This document shows positions 14,230-27,100 of a stretch of DNA of 64,000 nt, one piece after another; position 1 is the stretch's first letter; every line of letters starts with the position of its first letter. The position numbers were made by a program, and so were the translations under genes. A model generated the notes under the pieces. It was not told where the DNA came from, searched no databases, and was given only the letters and a program-made list of their open reading frames with translations. Source of the stretch: Aquila chrysaetos chrysaetos (lineage: Eukaryota; Chordata; Aves; Accipitriformes; Accipitridae); NCBI RefSeq assembly GCF_900496995.4, contig NC_044030.1:74936017-75000016 (forward strand), written 5' to 3'.

Positions 14230-15160
14230 CGCTAATATCCCCGAGTGTGGCCGGAGAGGCTGAGGTGCGCGTGGGTTCGGACCATCCACGGCAGCCCCGG
14301 GACGAGGCGGACAGCTGGCACGGCCGCTGGCCACCCTGCAAAACACGACGGCTCTGGGAGTCCATTTTCACATTCTTTCCTGTCCGTCCGACCGCCGAGC
14401 AGCAAGAGACCGCCCATCTCCTGACTGAAAACCCCACGTGGAAGGGTAAGGGGCGACCCTGGGTGTAGGACGGGGCTCGGGGGGCGCAGCCGCGGTGGAT
14501 GGTGAGGAAACGCGGGCCGTTTCCACAGGGGAGGGGCCACGCGAGCCTCCTCAAGCCCCGGAGCGTGAAGCCATGTTAAAAGGGAGAGGCGTGCGTGGCA
14601 CCGCCCGCTCCTCCCAGGACACCCCTGGGAGCCCGGGGCGCTGAGCCGGTCACCGGAACCGACGCGGCTCGGGCGATCGTGGGGGCGGCGGCGAGGATCG
14701 ATATCGCGGGTCTCGGCAGCCGGCGGCCGCCATGGCGCTGAGCGGGGTGCGGGTGCTGGAGCTGGCTGGCCTGGCGCCGGCGCCGCTCTGCGGCATGATC
14801 CTCGCCGACTTCGGGGCCCGGGTGGTGCGGGTGGACCGGACGCCCCGCTCTGCCGTGGCCACCGACGTGCAGGGCCGCGGCAAGCGCTCCTTGGCGCTCG
14901 ACCTGAAGCGGCCGCCGGGCGCGGCGGTGCTGAGGCGGCTGTGCTGCCAGGCGGACGTCCTCATCGAGCCTTTCCGGCACGGTGAGGCGGAGCCGACCTC
15001 GGGAGACGCCGGGGGAAGGCTGAGGGCGGGGGGAGCGATGCGGCCGGGAGATGGGCGCAGCCTCACGGAGGTGGTGCGGGGTGAGCGGGAGGTCGGGTGG
15101 GTGGCAGCTGAGGGGCCATGGGGTGGCGGTGCTGAGGGGACTCCTGTCAGTCTGTGACCG
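14230..15160. promoter_or_regulatory. AMACR: CpG island over AMACR promoter and exon 1
   Basis: GC- and CpG-dense block surrounded by AT-rich DNA. It contains the AMACR start in the Kozak context GCCGCCATGG and extends about 500 bases upstream. No TATA box is obvious near the start, as expected for a broad housekeeping-type promoter. Several long open readings on both strands here are by-products of high GC. Edges are approximate. Confidence 0.85.
14732..14981 (+). CDS. AMACR: AMACR exon 1, coding part
   Basis: ATG in GCCGCCATGG; donor gtgagg starts at 14982. Encodes residues 1-83 plus one base of Gly84, ending in DVLIEPFRH. Very GC-rich, unlike the later exons, because it lies in the CpG island. 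Confidence 0.95.
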
Positions 15161-18100
15161 CTTGAAATGTCTAGCGGGAAGGGAGGAGCTTCTGGGGGTT
15201 TATTTCGTGTGAACGGGTGAAAAATGCTGCGGGACGACCGGGATTTGTGACGTGCAAGAGCCGTGCGACACCGCAGGGAAGGAGCTGCGGGAGGTGACCA
15301 GCCAGGGCCTTCCCCCCGCTGACTGAGACACTGAGCAAATAGTTCTGGGTGGCACCATGGGTGACTGAGCCGAGGATGCCAAGTGTGAGCTTGGGCAGCC
15401 ATCCTGCAGTGAATTTCAGGCCTGCTGGTGTAATTCAACTCACATTTGCAAGGCTAGCCTGTGGGTAAGACGTAGCAGACGGTGGTCTAAGTCTCGGAGC
15501 TTATGATTCCTCTGAAGACAAGAGATATAACATGCCCTCTTCATTCATAAACCTTACACAGGCACTCGTCTGATGCTCATGCATGGGTTATTTCAGTATC
15601 CCTGCTGTTCCTTGAGGATGCTGTTCTGTTATGAAGAATATTGTTAAGGTCAGGTTGGACGGGGCTCTGAGCAACCTGATCTAGCTGAAGATGTCCTTGC
15701 TCATTGCAGGGGGCTTGGACTAGATGACCTTTAGGTCATCTTCCTTCCAACCCAAAGGTCCCTTCCAACCCAAACCATTCTGATTCTATGATCATGCTTC
15801 AATGAGGAGCTAGCTGAAGTGTTGGGGGGTTTCTGCAGTCAGTTTAGAAATAGAAGGCTGTATCAGTTAAACATCACACATCATAAACAGGCTTAGCTAT
15901 CCTGTGTCAGGGATAATGCTTTTCATTCTGAGAACAGGATTTTATGATTGTGATGTTTTTTACCTTACGAATTTTTTGTTTTGTTCCTCAGAAGCTGTGC
16001 AAACAAAATTAAGACATTAAATTCCATTTTTCATTGTAGCTAGTTTCCTATTTTCTAATGGGATTTTTTCTTTTTCCTTACCATGGAAATTTCTGTTTTC
16101 TTTGGTTTTATAGGCACTCGTTTTTTTTTTGTTGTTTTTTTTTTTTTTTACCTGGAAATGCAGGTAATTTTGTAACTAGACGTTAGGTTTTAGGGGCCTG
16201 TAACTGAACTAGGCAAGTCTGTGATGCAGCATGAAGCTGGTGTGAACCAATGAGAAGATGAGGGCCCAAGTGGCAGGAGAGTTTCTTTAAACACGCATGT
16301 ACCGTTGACCTTCCGACACTGACTTAGTGACACCAGGCGTTAGTTGGCACCCAGTTCTCACTTGTGCTTTTGAAAATCTTGCTCTTTACCAAATTTCACT
16401 GCTTTCTCCCTGGCATTAATCACTTGCCACTGCCCAGTAAGTAATACAATAGAAACAGGTCTTAAGGAATTTGAAGATTTAGTAATATTATGGACTAGTC
16501 TGTGAAACAAGTTGCAGTAATAGACGCTGGGGGGAATAGGCACTGAAGTTATGTTATCCCTTCCCCTTCAAAACGTGTCTCCCTGTGTCTCGCCAGTATA
16601 GGTTATACAGCGTAGTCTGACCAAACGGCACTAAGCCAATAAAAATCTATCATTTATTTGCTACTTGAATTTGCTTCTTTTGAAGCCACTATTTTAGAAC
16701 TGCAAGGTCAAAATTTTAGCCTTGATTACTGTAAACCCATGCTGACAAAACCTACATTTCATTGATTTCTCAAAGTTCCTTATTCACTGCATTACAAAAG
16801 AACACACTTTCTTTTGTGCTGTTGTTGCAAATGATTGTGGAATAGTGGCATGGTCCATTCGCGTCAGTCAGTTAAAAGATACAAGAACACATGGGGAGCT
16901 GAGAGGCTAATACGGTGAGGAAAGTATATTCCAGTGAAAGATGGAAGCATTTCCGTGTCATTTTAATGTGGAAAACATAAAAGTTTGCTTTCTCTCTCTC
17001 TCTTTTTTTTTTTTTTTTTAACAAGCATTTGGTAGCTTTCTCTCTCATTTAACACTACATGGATTACAGCAAGCTGTCTGGCAATCTTTTGGGGAAGTAA
17101 AACAGGAAAAACAGCTGAAAAGAAAGAACACTAAAGCTCAATTTCCACTAATTGGCTTGTATTCAAAATGTATGCAGTATGTTGGTAATTTTTAACATTC
17201 TGGCAGTTCACATTGTAGTATGGATACTGAATTAGAATGTATTACTTCACAAATTGCAGTTCAGTTTTGTTGTTGTATAACTTAACTTTGAACCATGTAT
17301 ATTTTGAATCTTGTTAAAAAGAAATGTAAATTAGTATTCCATGCCTTTGTCTTTTTAAGGTGTCATGGAAAAACTTGGTCTCGGTCCAGAGGTCCTTCTG
17401 CAGGAGAATCCCAGACTCATCTATGCTAGACTTACAGGATTTGGCCAGTCAGGACAATATGCTAAGTCTGCTGGTCATGATATCAATTATTTGGCTTTAT
17501 CAGGTAGGCTGTAAAATATCCTGTCAAATAAGGGTTTTTTCCCCCTTAATTAAAGACTCAAGAATTTATTGAAAGCTTATTTGCAGATAGCTCAAATTAC
17601 CTGAGGTGCAGTCTCATGAAACAGCTGAGCAGATTGGAAGCGTCTCTGTCAGTGAAAGGAGGGTTTCCTTCTCTTTTTTTGTGTGCTTCTCCTCGCTTCT
17701 TTCTCTCCAGTTAGCTCTGGTGCTTGCTTAACCCCTCTCTAAGCTCCCTCACAAGTCAAAAACTGTCCAGGAGAGATAAGGATGTTTTTTCGCGAGGTTA
17801 TTGAGGTGAAGCGGTTCATTAAGGGATCCAACAAACGTAAAAATTCAGCACAAGAAAGGAGGAAACATGGACTGGATGGGCTGTTCATTTTGGCAGCAGC
17901 AGTAAGCTGTTAGGCTGGATCAGCACGTCTTCTCGGGCTGTACAGTGTTTTCCTTCCTTTGTGCTATTTTATCTGGATAAAGTTTTCTCTTTGAAAAGAG
18001 GACGGAAGTTTTTATGCATTTTTGTCTTTCTTCAGGGCCTCTCTCCTAGAAAATCTGTATGCTTATAATTCTGAAAGGGCTGCAGATTATTTTGTGTGTG

Positions 18101-21100
18101 CGAGCACCTTTTTCTGAGTGAAGAAAAACTAGGCAGCATAAGCCATTTGAGCTCTTGTGCTTTTCTGCTGTAAATATCTCTCCATTGATACCAACCAAAA
18201 GGAAAGTAGGCTTAAAATAAAATAGCAATGCTATGTTTCCTTAAGGTGTTACAGACAGTATGCTGGTTTTAAGTTTCACGATTCTACAAATATGCAGTAG
18301 CAAACAATAACAAAATTACCCAACTCTGGTGATAGCAGTGTGTCATGCATGGCCCCACCATGTTGTTCACACTGCTTCTGTCTGCTGTTTCTCCGAGCCT
18401 GTGAGGGAGGAGAGAAAGTGCCCCAAAACTTCTTGGCTTCCTACTGGATAAAGCATTTATTTTAGCCACAGCAAAGGGCCAGAGCAGAGGCACTGCAAAT
18501 GTAGTGACCCGGTATCACCTGCTATGGAGGGTCGTCGTGTTGAGTAATTAAGTTTCTTCAGGGATGGGTTCAGTCTTCTTGCAGTATGTAAGATTGTCAG
18601 GGAATAAAAAAGAGTAAGGAAAGGATGCCTCATGTGAAACACTTTTGTCTGCATGTCCAGATGATTTCAAAGTATTACTGTATTTTTATTATTAGTGGAG
18701 GGAGAGTCAATACAGAAGCAGTGTAGTCCATCACTACCTTAGATTGTAGTGCTTTCTGTCTACAAAAAGAAGTGTTTTTTTCTCTGGAGCTGATTTAATC
18801 AGTAGTACCTTGTTTAGACCTATCTTCCTAAAATTAAATCACTTTGCTTGAAATTTCACAGGTCAATTTTTTCTGCCTATTTAATGGAAATAGGACAAGG
18901 TGTTTGGGAGGTATCATTCCTCAAAAATGAGATCTCATATCCTGAGTATTTTCCTGATGAGCTTTGGTTTTCTTTAACTAAAAAATGGCTTGCATTAGAA
19001 ACTCCAGATGTAAGTTAATGTTAATATGTTGGTGCCTGTGACGACCTTTAGGCTGTTTAAAAGTGAGGTTTTAGTCAGTGACAGGGCTTTATGCTTGCAC
19101 CACAGGCTTTGGCATCGTCTTTATACTGGGCACTCAGTTGCTTGCACTGAGGAAGCACATTAGACTACTAGCTAACTAAACAGTGCATCAGAATCATGCA
19201 GTTCTCAGGAAATTTTGACCATGTATGCTGCAAGGCTCAGACTTTAGGCTACAGGCATAGGAGAGAGAGGATCATACTGCAGAGTTTCTTGCTTGCCCAA
19301 AGGGAATTGCCATAAGGGAACTAGAAAGAGTAAGGTTACAGTAAAGAGGTGGTTCAGGATGGCAGAGGAATGCTAACAGATTCAAAGCTCTGTCTGAAAT
19401 AAACTGGCTTAACCTTTGGTCTATTCCCATTCATTTCTGCATAACTGCTGGTAAAGATAGGTTCCCTGTGTCTATGTTGCATGCAATCAGAGGTAACCTT
19501 TCTGCATTATTCACCCGTTCCTCTTAAGCGCAACCTTTTTTTTTTTTTGAAAGGTAGTTGAAGAGGGAGGATAGGACTGAAGTGCAGTTGTCGGTGTGAA
19601 ATCCTTTGTTATGATTATTAATTCATGGGTTATGTGCACAGAATACTGTACATCTGCGTTTTTTCTTTAAAAGATTCAAAGAAGTACAATTTACCAAAAT
19701 TGCTTTGAGACATGTTCATAATGCCTATTGAATTCTTATGGGGGAGGTTCTATGCGGGTACAAAGTACTTATACAGAATTATTGCACACAGGGTTTTTTG
19801 GATGAAATTTTGTCCCCATATAGCCAAATTATTGATGGTTTACCTGTGAGACTTTTATTAATCTCTTTAATTAAATGCATCTTCACTAATATGATTTCAT
19901 ATGTTCTATTCTCTTGTGAATTAAAGAGTAACTATTTGCTAAGACGCAGCCGAGTAGAGACAGAAGACTGTTGGTAGAAGCTTGCTTTATCCCTTGTTTA
20001 CTTGCATAGATTGACAAGAATGAAACTTTAATTGTTGAAATATAGAAATGAACATTTATAATTTATACTTATGTTTGCTCTACTCTCAGGTGTGCTGTCA
20101 AAGCTGGGTAGAAAAGATGAAAATCCTTATGCACCTGTAAATCTTCTGGCTGATTTTGCTGGTGGAGGTGTCCTGTGTGCAATGGGCATTGTTACAGCCC
20201 TTTATGAACGTACCAAATCTGGCAAAGGGCAGATCATTGATGCAAGTATGGTAAGTTTGGTCTCAAGAAGGTGAGGTTTCTTAGGTTTGCTTGTTTGGGT
20301 TTTGTTCCTACTCTTAAGTCTGTAAAAGGAAGGAAATTTGAGCTAATCATAAGGTTTAAAACTGAGAACTTGTGAAAGGGAAAGTAAGTAAACTCATGAA
20401 GTGGCTATTCCTTCATGTGCAAGCATTTTCACCTATCACTGTTGCCATAACAGCCTTATGACATGGTACACATTCAGTGGCTTTCCCCCTGTGCCATTCC
20501 CTATCTTTCCTTTTACCAGTCTGCCTTCTTCACAAAATATTAGCTGTGTACATTTGACAAGTAAGTTTTGTGTATGGAAATAGGGTGTATAATAAACAAT
20601 TAACATAATGCATAACAGCAAAAATGATGATCCTAATAAAATAAAGGATTGCGTTAGCTTTATCCAATATACATCTGCTTATGAATTTGTGACAGGTCAT
20701 GTCTTATTAGAAGCACTCTTCCCTTGAATAATTACACTGCCATGGATTATTGCCAAGAAGTCAATTTCAAACAGTTTGTGTTAATGTGCCATAAAATAAA
20801 AGAAAGGCTAAATTAGCTTAATAATGAATACTATGGATTTTTTCACTGGAGGGCCACCCACTTACACACAGAGGAAAAACATGTATTTACATTTATCCTC
20901 GAAACCTGTATTATCTGCAAGTGTTTTTTCCTCTCTCTGTCTCTTTTTCTGTTTTTAAAGAGTATTGCAATTAAAATTTGACCTCCTTTCAAGGTGTTGT
21001 GATACAGTAAAGGCTATGATTTGGACTTAATTATAAATTGAAAAAAATACATTAATTGAAAAAAATCCCTTTGTTGAAGAGGTCTTAAAGATAGGAGAGT

Positions 21101-24100
21101 GGCAAGAGGTGTTAGCTATCTTGAATTGAGTAAGTTTTTGACAAATTCACATGACATTCTCAGAAGCAGGCCATGGCATTATGGTCTAGGTGAAATTCTG
21201 TGGGATCAGTGCAAAACTGGTCTAATGTTTTTTACCCCAACAACAGTTATTAGTAGTTGATTGTCAAAATGAAAAACTTACCAACTGGAGTTATACAGAT
21301 GTCTGTTGGGTTTTTTTCAGTGTTTCCTCCAATAAGCTGAATGATGGTTGAGTGATTGTGTTTAGTAAATTTTCAGATGATGTGCATGTGGGAAGAACTA
21401 CAAGTATGTTGGACACTTGGATTAGAATTGAAAAGGACCTTTTCAAATTGGAGAAATGACCTGAAAAAAATTAGCTGAAATTCATGGAGACCACTGCTCT
21501 GTAGTTCTCTTAGGCAGAAACAATTAGCTGCACAAATGCAGTATAAGAACAATTAGCTAAAGTACGTTTGTACTTTAGAGGGTACAAAGAGGGTTTGTAG
21601 TAGTCACAAGCTGAACATGAGTCAACAATACGATGCTGTTGTAAAACACAGACACACTGTATTAGGATGTATAAACAGGAAATAAAGCCAGCAAAGTTTC
21701 TGAAGTAATTCTTCTAATCTAGGCAATATTTATAAGGCCTCAGGAAAATAGTGTTTCTGACGCTGGCTATCATCTTTCCAAAAAAAATTACCAATTTGAA
21801 GAAGTCCAAGAAGTACAACAAAAAAGATATGAGTCTAAAACATGACCTACAAAGGAAAATTGAAGTAGTCTGTATATTTATGAAGCAAAAACTGTGGAGA
21901 ATTGTGACAAGTCTTCAAATATTTAAAAAGATATTTCTTGTAGTTTGGAGTATTACCTTATTTTCACTATTGATACTTTAAGTCATTAAAATAATTTCTT
22001 ATGACAAGAATCAGTGTAAGTCTGCTAATGTCCTAGTGATATCTGTGGCTCATTGGGAATGGAATGTGTTGTGGGTTTTTGTGTTGGTTTTTTTTTAAGC
22101 CTTCAAAACTTCTCTGTCTCAATTTTTTTGTGTCTCATTATAATTGGGGAATTTACAGTTCCCTGTTGATGTTTCTGGTGTCCTGTGAAATGGATGGAAT
22201 ATTGTCCAGTACCACTGAATGTACTTTACCTGGCATTTTGTTATGTTCCTTTCACTTGAACAGACTTTCAGGAAGACAGTTGATGAAAAACGTACATGCA
22301 TCATCAACAGCAAAGACAGTTCAATAGACTTCATGGAAGTAGATATTTTTAAAATCACAATACCGCAGCATTTCAGCCGTCATTTGGTTTTGACATTCTT
22401 TTTTATTGAATAGGCCTATTGCTTCAGTTGTTTTAGGTTTAGGTAGTCTGAATATGTTAATGGCTCTGACACTTGGTGGAATTTTCTACAGTAGAATAGG
22501 GAAAATTAATTTCTTTTTTAACAGCTTTGTGTCCTCAGGATTACTTTTATTAAGTTTTCATCTTACTTCATGGATTGTTTTACTGAGCACTTGTTTTTTC
22601 CTTTTATTGCAATGTCTATTTTTCTAAAGTAATCTGAAAAAAATAATTATTTCCTGTCTTTGAGGTTAATAATTCTAGACTGAGATCCGAATTTTTGTGA
22701 CAGAAGGATTTGTTATTTATCTTTTACGTCTAATTACTATGCTGAAAGCTGAAAAATGTCTTGGGAGCATTCTTATGATCAGTAATATACACATGAGGAA
22801 CTCCTCTACTTAGTGAAACTAAACTGATACAGAAAGAGGGTAGATAGGATCAGGCCAAGGGCTAGATTTGTATCACCTGTTCACAGTGTCCAGTGTTATT
22901 GTTGCACTGCGTAAAAAGTAGACACCGGGTCCTGTGTTTCATCTGTCTACATCAGAAGAATTAAATGCCTGGTTGGAACTGATTCATGTTAGTTGCTGTC
23001 TCTTCTCATTGACTCCATAGGTGTCATAGGTATCTTACAGTGAGCCTGATAGTTCCCATGTGCTGAGTAGGATGTGGAGTGGACACCATGATGTGATGCA
23101 GTAGGCACAATTGTACGTATGCACTCTGGCACTACACTGGAATGGAGGCGTGTGAGTCAGGGCCACACTTTAGGTTCACTCCAGATTCAGAGACAGAGCC
23201 TTCTGCTGATGGTAGGCATCTGACCAAGCATGACTCACTCTTTGTGAAAAGACACCCACAGTAGAGGGTGGTGGTTATGATCACTTGCATAATAGTGTCA
23301 TGACAAGAACATTTAGCTGTCCAATAGAAGACTGGGGTTCCATATATTTCTCAGCCTGGAGGTATTCAAAACCAAACCTCCCACAACCTAGAGATGTTCA
23401 TTAGTCATGGGGATAAAGATGAGGTTGGTATGGATTCACTCTCTGTGTTGTTTGAACTGTTTCACTCTGCGGAGGGGACAGAAGACTTGCTGAGCAGACA
23501 GGTCACCCAGCAGGGTGGTGCCTCTGAATTCTTGTCCCTGCTTCAGAGACCTCTGATGCTTTTAGCTTGATGGCGCCATTAAGTGAAACCCGTAACGGTT
23601 ACGGTAATCATTCTGCAATTAGGCTTAAGTGGAGGGTCCCCATGTTGTCCTTTTCATGTTTTAAAAGAAAGTAGTCACTTTCTTTTAAATGAAAGTAGTC
23701 GCTTTTTTTGAAAGTAGTCACACATTAGTGCGTGTGGTGTTACTTGAGCATGCCTTTGGAGGTTTCATGCAGATGTTAGACTCCTTTTTACTTGTCTGAA
23801 TTGCAGTGGGCCTCAGGCAGAAGCTAACTGTCCAGTTGCCCAGCCAGTGATATTTCTAAAGTCTCTGTACCAGTCCAAAACAGATGTGCTATTTTATTTT
23901 GTTTCCAGGGTAAGTAGCATTGTACATAGGTATTTTAAGTAGTTCCATCAACACCAAAATCTGATTTGCAGTTAGAGCTTATTCTGATATCCCCATCTAT
24001 TATTATCCTTACTTCCAATGTTTTTTGTGTATTTTTTTGTTAATATGAGCAGTGCAAGATCAGATCATTAGTGAAGCAAACACTATTTTGATATCCTTGT

Positions 24101-27100
24101 AATCATTTTGCAAACATGTAGATTAAGGTATACGGTATTTTCTCATATGAAAGTACTTTAATTGACTTCAACATATGACAAGTAGGGCAGAAGTATTCCT
24201 GTCCTTGTGGCAGATACTTGAGAAAGAGGCCAAGTAATACACATTAAATGAAGAAGCCTTCATGACTGCATATTCAAAGATTTGCAAATCTTTGCAAAGT
24301 TTTAAATTCTTCCTTAGAAAGGTGGAGACTAATAAATCTTTCCCCAGGAAAATTCAGTAGCTTTTTATTTTGGTACAATCTCTGTGCTTTTCTCTATGGA
24401 CAATATTAGGTTAATTTTACACAGCTGAAAATGCATGAATCAAAATGATACTTAAAATGATACAGCTCAGGTTTTTCTCTGTTCCTCTAGAATGTTTCTG
24501 GCCATATACTGTTACTGCCTCATCTTCTTTTACAGTTTTTTCTAATGTACTTGGAAGAAAATGCATTCTGCTGGCAAGCAAAACTGTAGGATGTGATTTT
24601 GCTTGGAAAGACTGGTACAAGCTTAATAATTCTTGAAAGGCTGAATAAACTGAATTTTCATCTGGTTGTACTCCACATAGCCAAGATTTTAAGGAGCAAG
24701 TTGGAACAGGGTTAATCATGTTTTCCAGTGCTGTATTCAGCAGATACTTGCCCATTTAGAGACTACCTTGCTATGTCTATGTACCGGTCAGTGAAGAGTG
24801 GGAGAATAATTTTTGTTCTAACTTGGTGATGGATATGAGCTTCCCAGTTCCCATGGTATAAGAGAGCTTTAACCTTTGATTTCCTTCCAGTTTTCTTCTA
24901 AAAATAGAAGTCTTATTATAATCAGTAAATTCAAAGTAGTTAATGTTGAGATAAAAATTTGATACTTAGAGGACTGGTATAGGCATCTTGATTTCCAGAG
25001 GTTTGGAAGGCTTGATGGCTGTCAGATACTTAATGTTCTCTAGAGTCAAGAAACTTGTCCCATTGCCTAAAATTACTTACATTCTCTTTTTGAGCACCTG
25101 ATGATTATAAACTTGCTAAACAAGGAAACTTTGTGCGTTGAAAGTGTGTTATCTATCTGAAGCTGCATTATTACATTTATGCTCCTTCTTATTCTCTAAT
25201 TCTAGATGATTTCACGTATGCAAAATAAACAGTAATTGAAAATTTTAAGAAATTAAACTACTTACCATAGATTTTGTCATTAAAAGTCTTATCAAAGGAC
25301 AGAACTGGTGGCAGTTTTTTGCTGTTTTGTTTTATATAGAATTAAGGTAACATGCCAGCTAACTTACTGAAGCTGTTACTTTTTCCTGTAAATCTTCAAG
25401 GTAGAAGGAGTAGCATACCTAAGTTCTTTCCTGTGGAAGTCACAGAATTTGGGACTTTGGAACAGACCTCGAGGTGAGAACCTGCTAGATAGCGGTGCAC
25501 CTTTTTATGAAACCTACAAGACCTCTGATGGAAAATTCATGGCTGTTGGTGCCATTGAGCCTCAATTCTATGAGCAGTTAATAAAGGGTAAGTAGCTTTG
25601 AGCAGTTGTTTCACATCAGCAAAGCATGATTGAATGAATTCTTTAATACTTGATTTTCATTCATGACATTGGTTATGTTGATTTCTTCGCAAAAGCCAAA
25701 CACTTCTTGAAACTAATTGGGTAGTAGTGTAGCAGTTTAGTTGATTTTCTTCTTCTAGCAATTCATAACTATCTTTTTCATCCCTTCTTCATCTTACCCT
25801 CAGAAATTACACTTAAATTACAGATTTTCTTCTGGAGTTATGGTAATGGTAGCCTGTGATGTGGCTGGAGCACTAAACAACTATTTCTGGAAACCACTTT
25901 TTTCAAGGGATTGTGAATATACTTTAAAAAGGAGAACTAATTGTTTGGTATTGCAAATAAAATTTCAAGCAATTTCAGTTATTTGTGCTATAATTTTTTT
26001 TTTAAAAGAAGCTATTTAAATTGTTTCAGAAATGAATGTTCATTGGAAGTAGTTCCTAGTATTTCTGGACAGAACAGAATTTTTCTAGAAGCAAAGTCAG
26101 CCTTATAAATTAATTTCCACCTCACCATTTCAGAGTGCTTTTAGTGTCCAGCTGTGGATATAATTTTTACATTTGACTGAAGACTCTTTAAATATGAATA
26201 TAAAATATGATTTATCTGTTTGATAAATAAGAGTGGGTCATGCAAAATCATTGTGTGAAGTTAAAACAGAAATTTGCAGGCGCCTCTTTACCTTTGAACT
26301 GTTTGTGTGCTTCAAGCTTTTAATCAGATGTGTTCTTTGGTTCTAACTGGTTATTTAATTTAAAAATAATTTCTTCTGTTGTGCTCCTTTGGTAGATTGC
26401 TATGCTTTCCATACAGAATTTATGAAAATACAAAAAATTCACAAAAGAATTTGGTATTTATTCTTTTTCCATTATTCTGAATATGAAGGATATAAACAGT
26501 TCTCAATCTAATTTTAGTTTTGCTTAATGAGTAGAAGGAATACCAACAAAGGATATACCTGAAGTGGATGTACTCACTGTTATGTGAACCACTTTTGTAC
26601 GTGCTTGACTTACGTGCGGTAAAAGGGAGGACATTTGCTTACTTTGCTGAGTGAGGGTGGCAGTGGAGTAGCTCCTTATGCTTGCTCAGTCTCTCCCCAC
26701 TGATAATTCCTTGAATTGTAGCATGGATACTTGTACTGGTTTTGGCTGGGATAGAGTTAAATTTCTTCATGTTAGCTGGTATGGGGCTGTGTTTTGGATT
26801 TGTGCTGAAAATAGTGTTGATAATACACTGATGTTTTAGTTACTGCTGAGCAGTGCTTACACACCATCAAGGACTTTTCTGTTTCTCACACTGCCCCACC
26901 AGTGAGTAGGTTGGAGGTGCACAAGAAGCTGGGAGGGGACACAAATGAGACAGCTGACCTCAACTGACCAAAGGGATATTTCATACCACATGACATCATG
27001 CTCAGCAATAAAACTGGGGGGAGGTTGGCAGGGGGTCCACTGTTCGGGGACAGGCTGGGCATCGGTTGGTTGATGGTGTGCAATTGTTTTCATTTGCATC

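Larger units (their letters stand above)
14982..17359 (+). other. AMACR: AMACR intron 1
   Basis: GT-AG intron of 2.4 kb. The first 180 bases are still CpG-rich. It contains a CR1 3' tail near 15.7 kb, a T-rich run at 16121-16149, and a CT/T run at 16989-17019. I see no extra exon. Confidence 0.85.
20251..25400 (+). other. AMACR: AMACR intron 3
   Basis: GT-AG intron of 5.1 kb. It contains a three-copy GAAAGTAGTC repeat (23667-23719) and a perfect 20-base palindrome (24275-24294). No coding exon or clear mobile element was seen. Confidence 0.8.

Noticed and set aside
14103-14468. 121-codon + strand reading upstream of AMACR
   Set aside because: GC-rich promoter sequence, low-complexity leucine/glutamine start, no family likeness. 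At most untranslated leader or non-coding RNA.
14576-15438. Long minus-strand open readings (134 and 262 codons) opposite AMACR exon 1
   Set aside because: They lie in the CpG island, where stop codons are rare. They are antisense to a clear exon and show proline/arginine-rich composition with no domain.
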